Assembly (NCBI RefSeq): GCF_902498065.1
Contig: NZ_CABVIR010000006.1
Span: forward strand, 1 to 64,000
Reading direction: 5' to 3'
Source: Pseudomonas fluorescens
Lineage (GTDB): Bacteria > Pseudomonadota > Gammaproteobacteria > Pseudomonadales > Pseudomonadaceae
Length of the DNA stretch: 64,000 nucleotides
Part shown: positions 9,326-17,857 of the stretch, in pieces
Numbering within the stretch: position 1 is the first letter of the stretch
Layout of the letters: every line of letters starts with the position of its first letter
Translations under genes and position numbers: made by a program
The notes under the pieces: model-generated
Seen by the model: the letters and a program-made list of their open reading frames with translations, nothing else
What the model was told of the DNA's origin: nothing
The model's database searches: none

Positions 9326-9429
9326 TTGATTAGCGGTGCCCGCACCACACCATCACGCTCATCAATCATCCTGTTCAGCCTCTATTCCCACGCCTAGACT
9401 CGGTCCATTCCAAAAAAAGGTAGGCCGCC

Positions 9430-11232
9430 ATGTCCGAGACGTTGCTCAGTTCCCGCAATCTGGCTTTCGAGCTGTATGAAGTCCTCGATGCCGAAGGCCT
9501 GACTCAGCGTGAGCGTTTCGCCGAGCACAATCGCGAGACCTTCGATGCCGCCATCGGCACCGCCCGCAGCATTGCCGAAAAATTCTTCGCCCCGCACAAC
9601 CGCAAGGGTGACGAGAACGAACCGCGCTACGAGGACGGTCAGGCGATTCTGATACCGGAAGTGAAACCGGCGGTGGACGCCTTCCTCGAAGCCGGTTTCC
9701 TCAACGCCGCGCGCAGTTTCGACGCCGGCGGCATGCAACTTCCCACGCTGTTGTCCCAGGCTTGTTTCGCCCACTTCCAGTCAGCCAACGCGGCCTCGAC
9801 TTCGTACCCGTTCCTGACAATGGGTGCGGCGAACCTGATCGAAAGCTTCGGTACCGAGGAACAGAAGCAGCGCTTCCTGCAACCGATGATCGACGGCCGT
9901 TTTTTCGGCACCATGGCCCTGACCGAGCCGCATGCCGGTTCGTCGCTGTCGGATATTCGTACCCGCGCGGAGCCTGCGTCTGACGGTACTTATCGCCTGA
10001 AGGGCAACAAGATTTTCATCTCCGGCGGCGATCACCCACTGTCGGAAAACATCGTGCACATGGTGCTGGCCAAACTGCCGGACGCACCGGCCGGGGTGAA
10101 GGGCATTTCGTTGTTTATCGTGCCCAAGTTCCTGGTCAACAATGACGGCAGCCTCGGCAAGCGCAACGACGTGCTGCTGGCCGGACTGTTCCACAAAATG
10201 GGCTGGCGCGGCACCACCTCCACCGCGCTGAACTTCGGCGATAACGGCGAGTGCGTCGGCTATCTGGTTGGCAAGCCGCACCACGGTTTGAGCTACATGT
10301 TTCAGATGATGAACGAAGCGCGGATCGGCGTCGGCATGGGCGCGGTGATGCTCGGCTACGCCGGTTACCTGTATTCGCTGGAGTACGCCCGCGAGCGTCC
10401 GCAAGGCCGCGTGCCGGACAGCAAAGACCCGAACACCGCGCCGGTGGCGATCATTCAGCACGCCGACGTCAAACGCATGTTGCTCACGCAAAAAGCCTAC
10501 GTCGAAGGCTCGTTCGACCTCGGGCTGTACGCGGCTCGGCTGTTCGATGACACCACGACGCTTGAGACTGAAGCCGAGCGCAAACAGGCGCATGAGCTGC
10601 TGGATTTGCTGACCCCGATCGTCAAATCCTGGCCATCGGAGTTTTGCCTGAAGGCCAACGAACTGGCGATCCAGATTCTCGGTGGTCACGGTTACACCCG
10701 TGAGTATCCGGTGGAACAGTATTACCGCGACAACCGTTTGAACCCGATTCATGAAGGGACTCATGGCATTCAGTCGCTGGACTTGCTGGGTCGCAAACTG
10801 GCGCAAAACGGTGGTGCCGGGCTCAAGCAATTGATCCGTCTGATCGCCAATACTGCCGAGCGCGCTCATGCATACGAATCGTTAACGCCGTTGCGTGAAC
10901 CACTGGAGAAACTGGTGGCGCGCCTGCAAACCGTGACCATTGGCCTGCTGACCGATTTGGGCCAAGGCAAGGTCAACAGCAGCCTGGCGAACTCGGCGCT
11001 GTACCTGAAAGTGTTCGGGCACACGGTGATTGGCTGGCGCTGGCTGGAACAGGCAATTCGTGCCGAGGAAGGGTTGGCCAAAGGAAATGCGGCGGATGTG
11101 AGCTTCTATAAGGGCAAGCTGCAGGCGGCGCGGTATTTCCTGACGTGGGAAGTGCCGGGTTGCCACCATGAACTGGCGATTCTTGAGACTCGGGATGATG
11201 TGTGTCTTGGGATGCAGGATGAGTGGTTTTAA
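9430..11232 (+). CDS. Acyl-CoA dehydrogenase with C-terminal extension
   Basis: 600 residues, longer than the 380-400 of classical enzymes because of an extra C-terminal helical domain (about 470-600), as in the long acyl-CoA dehydrogenases common in Pseudomonas. The FAD/substrate core shows GTMALTEPHAGSSLSDI and a C-terminal catalytic region with QILGGHGYTREYPVEQYYRD and EGTHGIQSLDLLGRK. It would oxidise an acyl-CoA to the 2-enoyl-CoA and pass electrons to electron-transfer flavoprotein. Chain-length specificity cannot be read from sequence. It is monocistronic, flanked on both sides by REP doublets. Confidence 0.9.
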   Translation: MSETLLSSRNLAFELYEVLDAEGLTQRERFAEHNRETFDAAIGTARSIAEKFFAPHNRKGDENEPRYEDGQAILIPEVKPAVDAFLEAGFLNAARSFDAGGMQLPTLLSQACFAHFQSANAASTSYPFLTMGAANLIESFGTEEQKQRFLQPMIDGRFFGTMALTEPHAGSSLSDIRTRAEPASDGTYRLKGNKIFISGGDHPLSENIVHMVLAKLPDAPAGVKGISLFIVPKFLVNNDGSLGKRNDVLLAGLFHKMGWRGTTSTALNFGDNGECVGYLVGKPHHGLSYMFQMMNEARIGVGMGAVMLGYAGYLYSLEYARERPQGRVPDSKDPNTAPVAIIQHADVKRMLLTQKAYVEGSFDLGLYAARLFDDTTTLETEAERKQAHELLDLLTPIVKSWPSEFCLKANELAIQILGGHGYTREYPVEQYYRDNRLNPIHEGTHGIQSLDLLGRKLAQNGGAGLKQLIRLIANTAERAHAYESLTPLREPLEKLVARLQTVTIGLLTDLGQGKVNSSLANSALYLKVFGHTVIGWRWLEQAIRAEEGLAKGNAADVSFYKGKLQAARYFLTWEVPGCHHELAILETRDDVCLGMQDEWF

Positions 11233-11260
11233 CTAAAGCCTTGCAATGCTGCTGAAATCC

Positions 11261-11354
11261 AATCGCGAGCAAGCTCGCTCCCACAGGGATCTCTGTAAGT
11301 CACAGATAATGTGATCAACACCCAAATCCTGTGGGAGCGAGCCTGCTCGCGATG
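11261..11354. repeat. Inverted REP doublet
   Basis: Two units of opposite orientation, about 11261-11287 (CGCGAGCAAGCTCGCTCC) and 11328-11354 (GGAGCGAGCCTGCTCGCG), in the convergent gap between the acyl-CoA dehydrogenase and a chemoreceptor gene. Confidence 0.88.
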
Positions 11355-11374
11355 GTGTCAGCACAACCACCACA

Positions 11375-13327
11375 TCACTTCAGCTTGAAACTGCCCATCT
11401 GCCGCGCCAGATCATCCGCCAACCGTTGCAACGTCTGGCAATCCTCTCGGCAAGCCCTGACCTCCCCCGCCGTCGCTCGGGCCAGATCAGAAATCCCCTG
11501 CACATTGCGGTTGATCTCTTCCGTCACCGCCGACTGCTCTTCCGTCGCGGTCGCCACCTGATGGTTCATATCGCTGATGCGCTCGACCTGCCCGGTAATC
11601 GCCGTCAATGACGCCCCGGTGCGCTGACTCGATTCAACCCCGGTGCCAGTCGCCGCTTGGCCGGTGTGCATTGATGACACCGCATTATCCGCGCCTTGCT
11701 TGAGGCTGCCGATCATCTGCTGAATTTCATCGGTGGATGATTGCGTCCGCCGCGCCAGCGTCCGCACTTCATCCGCTACGACGGCAAACCCGCGCCCCAT
11801 ATCCCCGGCACGCGCCGCTTCGATGGCCGCGTTCAACGCCAAAAGGTTGGTCTGCTCGGAAATCCCGCGAATCACTGCCAGCACCTGATCGATGGACGCG
11901 ACCTGATTGGCCAATTCGCCAACGGCACCCGCCGCGATGCCAATTTCATCGGACATGCTTTCAATATGCCGGATCGAACCGCCCACCACTTCCCGCGCCT
12001 GCATCGCCTCATCACGAGCACTCTGCGACGCAACCGCCGCGTTGCCGGCGTTCTGCGCGATTTCCTGCACGGTCAGGCCCATTTCGTGGACGGCGGTGGC
12101 GACCATGTCGGTCATTTCCTGCTGACGCCCGGACCGTTCGGCGGTGTTGTCCACAACCTTCGCCACCTGACTGACAGCGGTGCGCAAATGCTCGCTGGTG
12201 GTCAGCACTTCGCCGATCATCTCGCGCTGACTGTCGAGGAATCGATTGAAGCCACGCGCCAGGTCACCCAGCTCATCAGCGCGGCTGGAATCTAACCGTT
12301 GGGTCAAATCTCCACCACCGCTACCGATGGCTACCAGCGCCGCTGTTACCTGACGAATCGGCCGCACCAGGCCACGGGCCAGCAACACCACCAGCAACAG
12401 GCACACCAGCGCCACCGCCAGACCAATGCCGCTGCTCATCCACATGGCGCGACGGGCTTCGGCGTAGATCTGCGACTGCGGCACTTCGGCCACCAGGGTC
12501 CAGCCCAGATCCCGCAGTGGCAGGCTCAACGCCAGATAGTCTTCGCCATCGCGCACGAAGCTGCTGTTCGTGGCGGACGCTTTGGAAGTAGAGAGTTGCC
12601 CCATCACCGCTTGCGCTGCCGGCGCGCCAATTTGCTCGGCCAAGGTGCGTTTACCGCTCAATTGCGCCTCGGGGTGAACCTGGATCAAACCGTCGGAACG
12701 CACGAGATAGACCTTGCCGCGCTCACCGAAGTTGAAGTTGTGAATCAACTCTGACAGCTCTTTCATGCTCAGGCCGAGTCCGGCAACGCCCACGACTTTG
12801 CCGGCCTGTTCGACTTTGAGGTCGATAAACAGCGCCAATTCTCCGGTTGTGGCGTCATTGTCAATATTGAGGGTGCGCGGCTGATTGCTGTCGAGGAACG
12901 AGTAGAACCAGGCGTCTTTGGGGTTGGAACGGCTGAGGGTCCGGTCCAGGCCTTTCTCATTGAAATAGTGGCTTGAAGCCGTGCCGACGATCAGTGCGGT
13001 AAACGCTTTGTGTTCGGCGCGGATGCCTTCCAGATACGCCACAAACGCAGCAGTCTGGGCACTGTTTTCGCCCCCGGCGAGCCAGTCTCGCACCATGCGG
13101 TTGCTGGCGATGTCCTTGGCGGCAGTGAGGGGTTGAACGAGGATGCGTTCGATGTCGTTGCGCGTCGCTTCGATGCTCGACGGCAGCGCTTGTTCGACCA
13201 GGTAGCGCTGGGCGAGACGGTTGACCACGAGGGTATAAATGCCAACCACGATCAGAATACTGACCAGCAGGGCGGTGCCCATACTGAGGATCAACTGCCA
13301 TTGAATACTGCGACGCCAAAACTGCAT
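11375..13327 (-). CDS. Methyl-accepting chemotaxis protein with dCache-like periplasmic domain
   Basis: 650 residues from ATG 13327 (MQFWRRSIQWQLILSMGTA). The longer in-frame start adds 24 residues ahead of the natural membrane anchor. A transmembrane helix lies at about 10-37, then a large periplasmic ligand domain of about 290 residues (type dCache, with DAWFYSFLDSNQPR and GVAGLGLSMKELS). A second helix and a HAMP linker (LARGLVRPIRQVTAAL) follow, then a cytoplasmic signalling domain with the hairpin tip EQTNLLALNAAIEAARAGDMGRGFA split over the MCP core. It senses an unknown small molecule and controls CheA. No che genes are nearby. Confidence 0.93.
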   Translation of the reverse strand: MQFWRRSIQWQLILSMGTALLVSILIVVGIYTLVVNRLAQRYLVEQALPSSIEATRNDIERILVQPLTAAKDIASNRMVRDWLAGGENSAQTAAFVAYLEGIRAEHKAFTALIVGTASSHYFNEKGLDRTLSRSNPKDAWFYSFLDSNQPRTLNIDNDATTGELALFIDLKVEQAGKVVGVAGLGLSMKELSELIHNFNFGERGKVYLVRSDGLIQVHPEAQLSGKRTLAEQIGAPAAQAVMGQLSTSKASATNSSFVRDGEDYLALSLPLRDLGWTLVAEVPQSQIYAEARRAMWMSSGIGLAVALVCLLLVVLLARGLVRPIRQVTAALVAIGSGGGDLTQRLDSSRADELGDLARGFNRFLDSQREMIGEVLTTSEHLRTAVSQVAKVVDNTAERSGRQQEMTDMVATAVHEMGLTVQEIAQNAGNAAVASQSARDEAMQAREVVGGSIRHIESMSDEIGIAAGAVGELANQVASIDQVLAVIRGISEQTNLLALNAAIEAARAGDMGRGFAVVADEVRTLARRTQSSTDEIQQMIGSLKQGADNAVSSMHTGQAATGTGVESSQRTGASLTAITGQVERISDMNHQVATATEEQSAVTEEINRNVQGISDLARATAGEVRACREDCQTLQRLADDLARQMGSFKLK

Positions 13328-13427
13328 GGAGCACCCCCAAAGAATAAGAGGCTGAAACACTGCAACAGCCGTGCCGATTGTATACAACACAAGCGACAAT
13401 TTATTCTTTGGTTGTGCGCAAAACCGA

Positions 13428-13730
13428 TCAGGACTGATTGATCGTCTTGGAGATCACTTCAACCGTGGCGCTGACTTGCTCTTGGTAACGGTCGAGTTCG
13501 AGCGTGTGCTGCTTTTTCATTTCGATCTGCTGAGAACACAGATTCATGGCGGCCAGCACCAACAGGCGGTCACCGATCAGTGTCGGGTACTTTCGTTTGG
13601 TGTCGGCCAAAGCGGCCTTCAACATCATTGCGGCGTCCAGCAGGGTTTGCTCTTCCCCGGCTGGCGCCTTGATCGAATAGTCCTCCCCCAGGATCGAGAC
13701 GACTTTTACCCCTGCGGCGCCGACACTCAT
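13428..13730 (-). CDS. zapA: ZapA-like cell division protein
   Basis: 100 residues with the ZapA pattern: an N-terminal beta region (VKVVSILGEDYSIKAPAGEE), a linker with GDRLLVLAAMNLCSQQ, and a C-terminal coiled coil. ZapA crosslinks FtsZ filaments at the division site. The start overlaps the stop of the upstream coiled-coil gene (ATGA), so the two are translationally coupled. In pseudomonads the usual zapA sits beside 6S RNA (ssrS); that context is absent here, so this may be a second copy (inference). The family call rests on length, motif and coupling. Confidence 0.7.
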   Translation of the reverse strand: MSVGAAGVKVVSILGEDYSIKAPAGEEQTLLDAAMMLKAALADTKRKYPTLIGDRLLVLAAMNLCSQQIEMKKQHTLELDRYQEQVSATVEVISKTINQS

Positions 13731-13957
13731 GCGCTGACCGGACCAGCGCTGACGCGCTCAACCAGGGCCTGAATGCGGGCGGCGGTGGCGCCTTGTTTCT
13801 CTTCCTGTTCCATCAGGCTCAGTTGCAGGCTTTCGTTTTCATCCTTGGCCTGGGCCAGTTCTGCGCTCAGGGTTTGGTTAGTGCCGAGCAGGCTCTGGTT
13901 CTGTTGAACAAGGTCGCTGACCAGCTGTTCCAATTGGCTTAGGGATGCTTCCAACAT
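13727..13957 (-). CDS. Small coiled-coil protein coupled to zapA (ZapB/TIGR02449-like)
   Basis: 76 residues from ATG 13957 (MLEASLSQLEQLVSDLVQQ), almost entirely heptad-like with Leu/Gln/Glu (NQSLLGTNQTLSAEL), so a coiled coil. A longer in-frame start at 14035 would add 26 residues without coiled-coil character. Small coiled-coil proteins typically precede zapA in Pseudomonas and may bridge ZapA to other partners as ZapB does in enterics (inference). It overlaps the ZapA start by 4 bp (ATGA). Confidence 0.72.
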   Translation of the reverse strand: MLEASLSQLEQLVSDLVQQNQSLLGTNQTLSAELAQAKDENESLQLSLMEQEEKQGATAARIQALVERVSAGPVSA

Positions 13958-14232
13958 TTTGAATTTCCAAGCATTTTCAAGGGGCGCGTACGATAAAGAA
14001 AAGTCACCACGGATGCCAGGGTTAATGGGGCGCAATGCCTTGATTTTCCTGGCGGGCGACCTTTCTCGCGATCTTTAAAGACTGCGATTGGCGGATCTGG
14101 TTCCTGCACTTCGTCGCCGGGACTTGGCTGTGACAAATACACGTAGGCCCTCAAGACTTTAGTCGTATGACCGATAAGTCATCCATACGTCAGTCTCAGC
14201 GCCGCACAGGTGCGCTCTTTTCGGTAAACACC

Positions 14233-15858
14233 ATGTCCCTTCGTAATATGAATATCGCGCCGCGAGCGTTCCTCGGCTTCGCTTTGATTGGCGGTTTGAT
14301 GCTGGTTCTGGGGGTATTTGCCTTGAATCAGATGAGCAAGATTCGCGGTGCTGCCGAGGAGATCACCTTGAGCAGCGTGCCGAGTATCAAAAGCCTCGAC
14401 GAGTTCACTCAACTCACCTTGCGCCTGCGGGTGCTGTCCTACCGTTTGCTGGTGAACCGCGAGCCCGACGTTCAGCAGAAAACCATGGAGCTGCTGGAAA
14501 CACGCAACCAACAGATTCGTGCGGCTCAGGCCTCCTACGAAAAACTGATCGCCAGCCCGCAGGAACGTGCAGCCTACGATCAATACGTGCAGTTGCTGGG
14601 ACAATATCGCCAGATCGAAGACCGGATGAAAACCCTGTCGCGCAACAATCAGGTCGATGAGCTGCGCACGCTGCTCAACACGGATCTGTTGACCAACTCC
14701 GAAGCGGTCAACGCGGTGCTCAACCGTTTGCTGGAGATCAACACCCAGCAAACTCTCGACACCAATCAGCGCGCCGCCGACCAGTACGCTTCGGCCTTCA
14801 ATCTGGTGATCACCTTGCTGGTCATCGCCACCGGCCTGACCATGCTGTTTGCCTGGCTGCTGACCAACAGCATCACCAAACCCATCGCCAATGCCTTGAG
14901 CGCTGCCGAAGAGATCGCCGAAGGCAACCTGACTCGCCCGATCACCGTTGATGGCGAAGACGAAGCCGGTCGCTTGCTACTGGCCATGTCGAAGATGCAG
15001 GACAAGCTGCGCGACACTCTGCAGCGTATTTCCGGCTCGGCCACACAACTGGCCTCCGCCGCTGAAGAGCTCAACAGCGTCACCGACGAAAGCGCCCGTG
15101 GCTTGACTCAGCAGAACAACGAAATCGAACAGGCCGCTACCGCCGTCAATGAAATGACCAGCGCCGTGGAAGAAGTCGCGCGCAACGCGGTGAGCACCTC
15201 CGAAGCGTCGAAAAATGCCACCACGTCGGCCGGTGACGGTCGTGATCTGGTGCAGGAAACCGTCAGCGCCATCGAACGCATGAGCGCCGATGTGCAGAGT
15301 ACGGCGACGCTGATCGGCGATCTGGCCAATGAGTCTCGCGACATCGGCAAGGTGCTGGACGTGATCCGGGGTCTGGCTGATCAGACCAACCTGCTGGCCT
15401 TGAACGCCGCCATTGAAGCTGCCCGCGCCGGTGAAGCCGGGCGCGGTTTTGCGGTGGTGGCGGACGAAGTGCGTGCACTGGCGCACCGCACTCAGCAATC
15501 GACCAGCGAAATCGAACGCATGATCGGCAGCATTCAGACCGGCACCGAACACGCAGTGGATTCGATGCGCAACAGCACCGAGCGTGCCGAGTCGACCTTG
15601 AACATCGCTCGCGGCGCCGGGATGTCGCTGGACACGATCAACAGCGCCATCGTCGAAATCAACGAACGCAACCTGGTGATCGCCAGCGCGGCCGAAGAAC
15701 AGGCCCAAGTGGCCCGCGAAGTGGACCGTAACCTGGTGAACATTCGCGATCTGTCGGTGCAATCGGCCACCGGCGCCAATCAGACCAGCGCTGCGAGCAA
15801 CGAGCTGTCGCGATTGGCGCTGGACCTGAACAACATGGTCGGGCGGTTTAGCCTCTGA
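14233..15858 (+). CDS. Methyl-accepting chemotaxis protein with four-helix-bundle sensor
   Basis: 541 residues from ATG 14233 (MSLRNMNIAPRAFLGF). The upstream in-frame start adds 22 basic residues not typical of the family. An N-terminal transmembrane helix (FALIGGLMLVLGVFAL) is followed by a helical periplasmic 4HB_MCP domain (about 40-190, with RVLSYRLLVNREPD), a second transmembrane helix, a HAMP domain (NSITKPIANALSAAEEIAEG), and the signalling domain with ADQTNLLALNAAIEAARAG. It feeds ligand signals to the chemotaxis kinase. It is divergent from the zapA pair across a 275-bp gap. Confidence 0.93.
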   Translation: MSLRNMNIAPRAFLGFALIGGLMLVLGVFALNQMSKIRGAAEEITLSSVPSIKSLDEFTQLTLRLRVLSYRLLVNREPDVQQKTMELLETRNQQIRAAQASYEKLIASPQERAAYDQYVQLLGQYRQIEDRMKTLSRNNQVDELRTLLNTDLLTNSEAVNAVLNRLLEINTQQTLDTNQRAADQYASAFNLVITLLVIATGLTMLFAWLLTNSITKPIANALSAAEEIAEGNLTRPITVDGEDEAGRLLLAMSKMQDKLRDTLQRISGSATQLASAAEELNSVTDESARGLTQQNNEIEQAATAVNEMTSAVEEVARNAVSTSEASKNATTSAGDGRDLVQETVSAIERMSADVQSTATLIGDLANESRDIGKVLDVIRGLADQTNLLALNAAIEAARAGEAGRGFAVVADEVRALAHRTQQSTSEIERMIGSIQTGTEHAVDSMRNSTERAESTLNIARGAGMSLDTINSAIVEINERNLVIASAAEEQAQVAREVDRNLVNIRDLSVQSATGANQTSAASNELSRLALDLNNMVGRFSL

Positions 15859-15878
15859 ATGTCACAGTGACACAATTC

Positions 15879-15979
15879 CTGTAGGAGCGAGCTTGCTCGC
15901 GATGATTCCAATGACGATGCGGTGAATCAGACAGTACGCGGAACCGTTGACGTCCATCGCGAGCAAGCTCGCTCCTACA
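15879..15979. repeat. Inverted REP doublet
   Basis: Unit 15879-15904 (GTAGGAGCGAGCTTGCTCGC) and its inverted partner 15955-15979 (CGCGAGCAAGCTCGCTCCTA) about 50 bp apart, between the chemoreceptor and the antiporter gene. Confidence 0.88.
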
Positions 15980-16080
15980 AAGCTTTTTGACAGCATCACA
16001 TTTCAACAGGTTAGAATCGCTGGCACGCAGACTGCATGGTCAGTTTGTGCCCGCCTTTTCAGCTTTCTGGAGTATTGCCT

Positions 16081-17823
16081 TTGAATGCGACGACCATCAA
16101 CAGCCTGTTCTTGATCGGCGCGTTGCTGGTAGGTGCGAGCATTCTGGTGAGTTCACTTTCGTCCCGCCTCGGTATCCCGATTCTGGTGATTATCCTGGCC
16201 GTGGGCATGGCTGCCGGCGTCGACGGCGGCGGCATCATTTTCGATAACTACCCAACGGCGTATCTGGTCGGCAACCTCGCGCTGGCGGTGATCCTGCTCG
16301 ATGGCGGCTTGCGAACCAGGGTGTCAAGTTTCCGCGTGGCGTTATGGCCAGCGCTGTCGCTGGCCACGGTCGGGGTGTTGATCACCACCGGGCTGACCGG
16401 CATGGCCGCGGCGTGGCTGTTCAATCTGAACCTGATTCAGGGCCTGCTGATCGGCGCCATCGTCGGCTCCACCGATGCCGCGGCAGTGTTCTCGCTGCTC
16501 GGCGGCAAAGGCCTGAACGAACGGGTCACGGCCAGCCTCGAGATCGAATCCGGCAGCAACGACCCGATGGCGGTGTTCCTCACCGTCACCCTGATCGACA
16601 TGCTCGCCAGTGGCGAAACCGGCCTGCACTGGAGCCTGCTGGGGCATCTGGTGCGCGAGTTCGGTATCGGCGGCGTGATCGGGCTCGGTGGCGGCTGGCT
16701 GATGCTGCAACTGGTCAACCGGATCAACCTGGCCACCGGCCTTTATCCGATTCTGGTGATTGCCGGTGGTCTGGTGGTGTTCGCCCTGACCAACGCCCTA
16801 CATGGCAGCGGCTTCCTTGCGGTTTACCTGTGTGGCCTGGTGATCGGCAACCGTCCGGTGCGCAGCCGTCACGGCATTCTGCACATGCTCGACGGCATGG
16901 CGTGGCTGGCGCAGATCGGCATGTTCCTGGTGCTGGGTCTGCTGGTTACGCCGCATGATTTATTGCCCATCGCCCTGCCCGCGCTGGGCCTGGCGCTGTG
17001 GATGATCCTGTTTGCCCGGCCGCTGTCGGTGATGGTCGGCCTACTGCCGTTCAAGGCCTTCCACGGCCGAGAGAAAGCCTTCATTTCCTGGGTCGGCCTG
17101 CGCGGTGCGGTCCCGATCATTCTGGCGGTGTTCCCGCTGATGGCCGGCCTGCCCAACGCCCAGCTGTACTTCAACCTCGCGTTCTTTATTGTGCTGGTCT
17201 CGTTGCTGGTGCAGGGCACCAGCCTGCCTTGGGTGGCGAAACTGTTGAAGGTGACCGTTCCGCCGGAGCCGGCGCCGATTTCCCGCGCCGCGCTGGAAGT
17301 GCATGTCACCAGCGAGTGGGAGCTGTTCGTTTATCGCCTCGGCGCCGAAAAATGGTGCATCGGTTCGCCCCTTCGCGAACTGAAAATGCCCGACGGCACG
17401 CGCATCGCGGCCCTGTTTCGTGGTCAGCAACTGCTCCATCCGTCGGGTAGTACGGTGCTTGAAGTCGATGATTTGCTGTGTGTTATCGGCCATGAACACA
17501 ACCTGCCGGCCCTTGGAAAACTCTTTAGCCAGGCACCGCAACGAGGCCTCGATTTGCGCTTCTTCGGCGACTTCGTACTCGAGGGAGATGCCCAGTTGGC
17601 TGCGGTTGCTGCCCTGTACGGGTTGAAAGTCGAGGGCATCGATCCGGACATGACGCTGGCCAGTTTCATTGCCCACAAAGTGGGCGGTGCGCCAGTCGTG
17701 GGTGACCAGGTGGAATGGAACAACACCATCTGGACCGTCGCGGTCATGGAAGGGAACAAGATCGGCAAAGTGGGCGTCAGATTCCCCGAAGGAAGTCGCC
17801 CAGGCCCGGGCTTGTTCCTCTAA
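16081..17823 (+). CDS. nhaP2: K+/H+ antiporter NhaP2-type (CPA1 family) with TrkA-C and CorC/HlyC domains
   Basis: About 580 residues from a TTG start at 16081 (reads MNATTINSLFLIGALLVGAS), with TCTGGAG 8 nt upstream. The ATG at 16036 would add 15 residues. About 12 inner-membrane helices carry the CPA1 antiporter motif GSTDAAAVFSLLGGKGLNE followed by SGSNDPMAVFLT. The soluble C-terminus has a TrkA-C domain (about 395-480) and a CorC/HlyC-like module (LEGDAQLAAVAALYGLKVEG). It exports K+ in exchange for H+ and adjusts cell K+ and volume. The gap to mscK is 34 bp, so co-transcription is likely. Confidence 0.9.
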   Translation: MNATTINSLFLIGALLVGASILVSSLSSRLGIPILVIILAVGMAAGVDGGGIIFDNYPTAYLVGNLALAVILLDGGLRTRVSSFRVALWPALSLATVGVLITTGLTGMAAAWLFNLNLIQGLLIGAIVGSTDAAAVFSLLGGKGLNERVTASLEIESGSNDPMAVFLTVTLIDMLASGETGLHWSLLGHLVREFGIGGVIGLGGGWLMLQLVNRINLATGLYPILVIAGGLVVFALTNALHGSGFLAVYLCGLVIGNRPVRSRHGILHMLDGMAWLAQIGMFLVLGLLVTPHDLLPIALPALGLALWMILFARPLSVMVGLLPFKAFHGREKAFISWVGLRGAVPIILAVFPLMAGLPNAQLYFNLAFFIVLVSLLVQGTSLPWVAKLLKVTVPPEPAPISRAALEVHVTSEWELFVYRLGAEKWCIGSPLRELKMPDGTRIAALFRGQQLLHPSGSTVLEVDDLLCVIGHEHNLPALGKLFSQAPQRGLDLRFFGDFVLEGDAQLAAVAALYGLKVEGIDPDMTLASFIAHKVGGAPVVGDQVEWNNTIWTVAVMEGNKIGKVGVRFPEGSRPGPGLFL

Positions 17824-17857
17824 ACTCCACTCTTCGTCTCGTTCTCGATCGGTCTCT

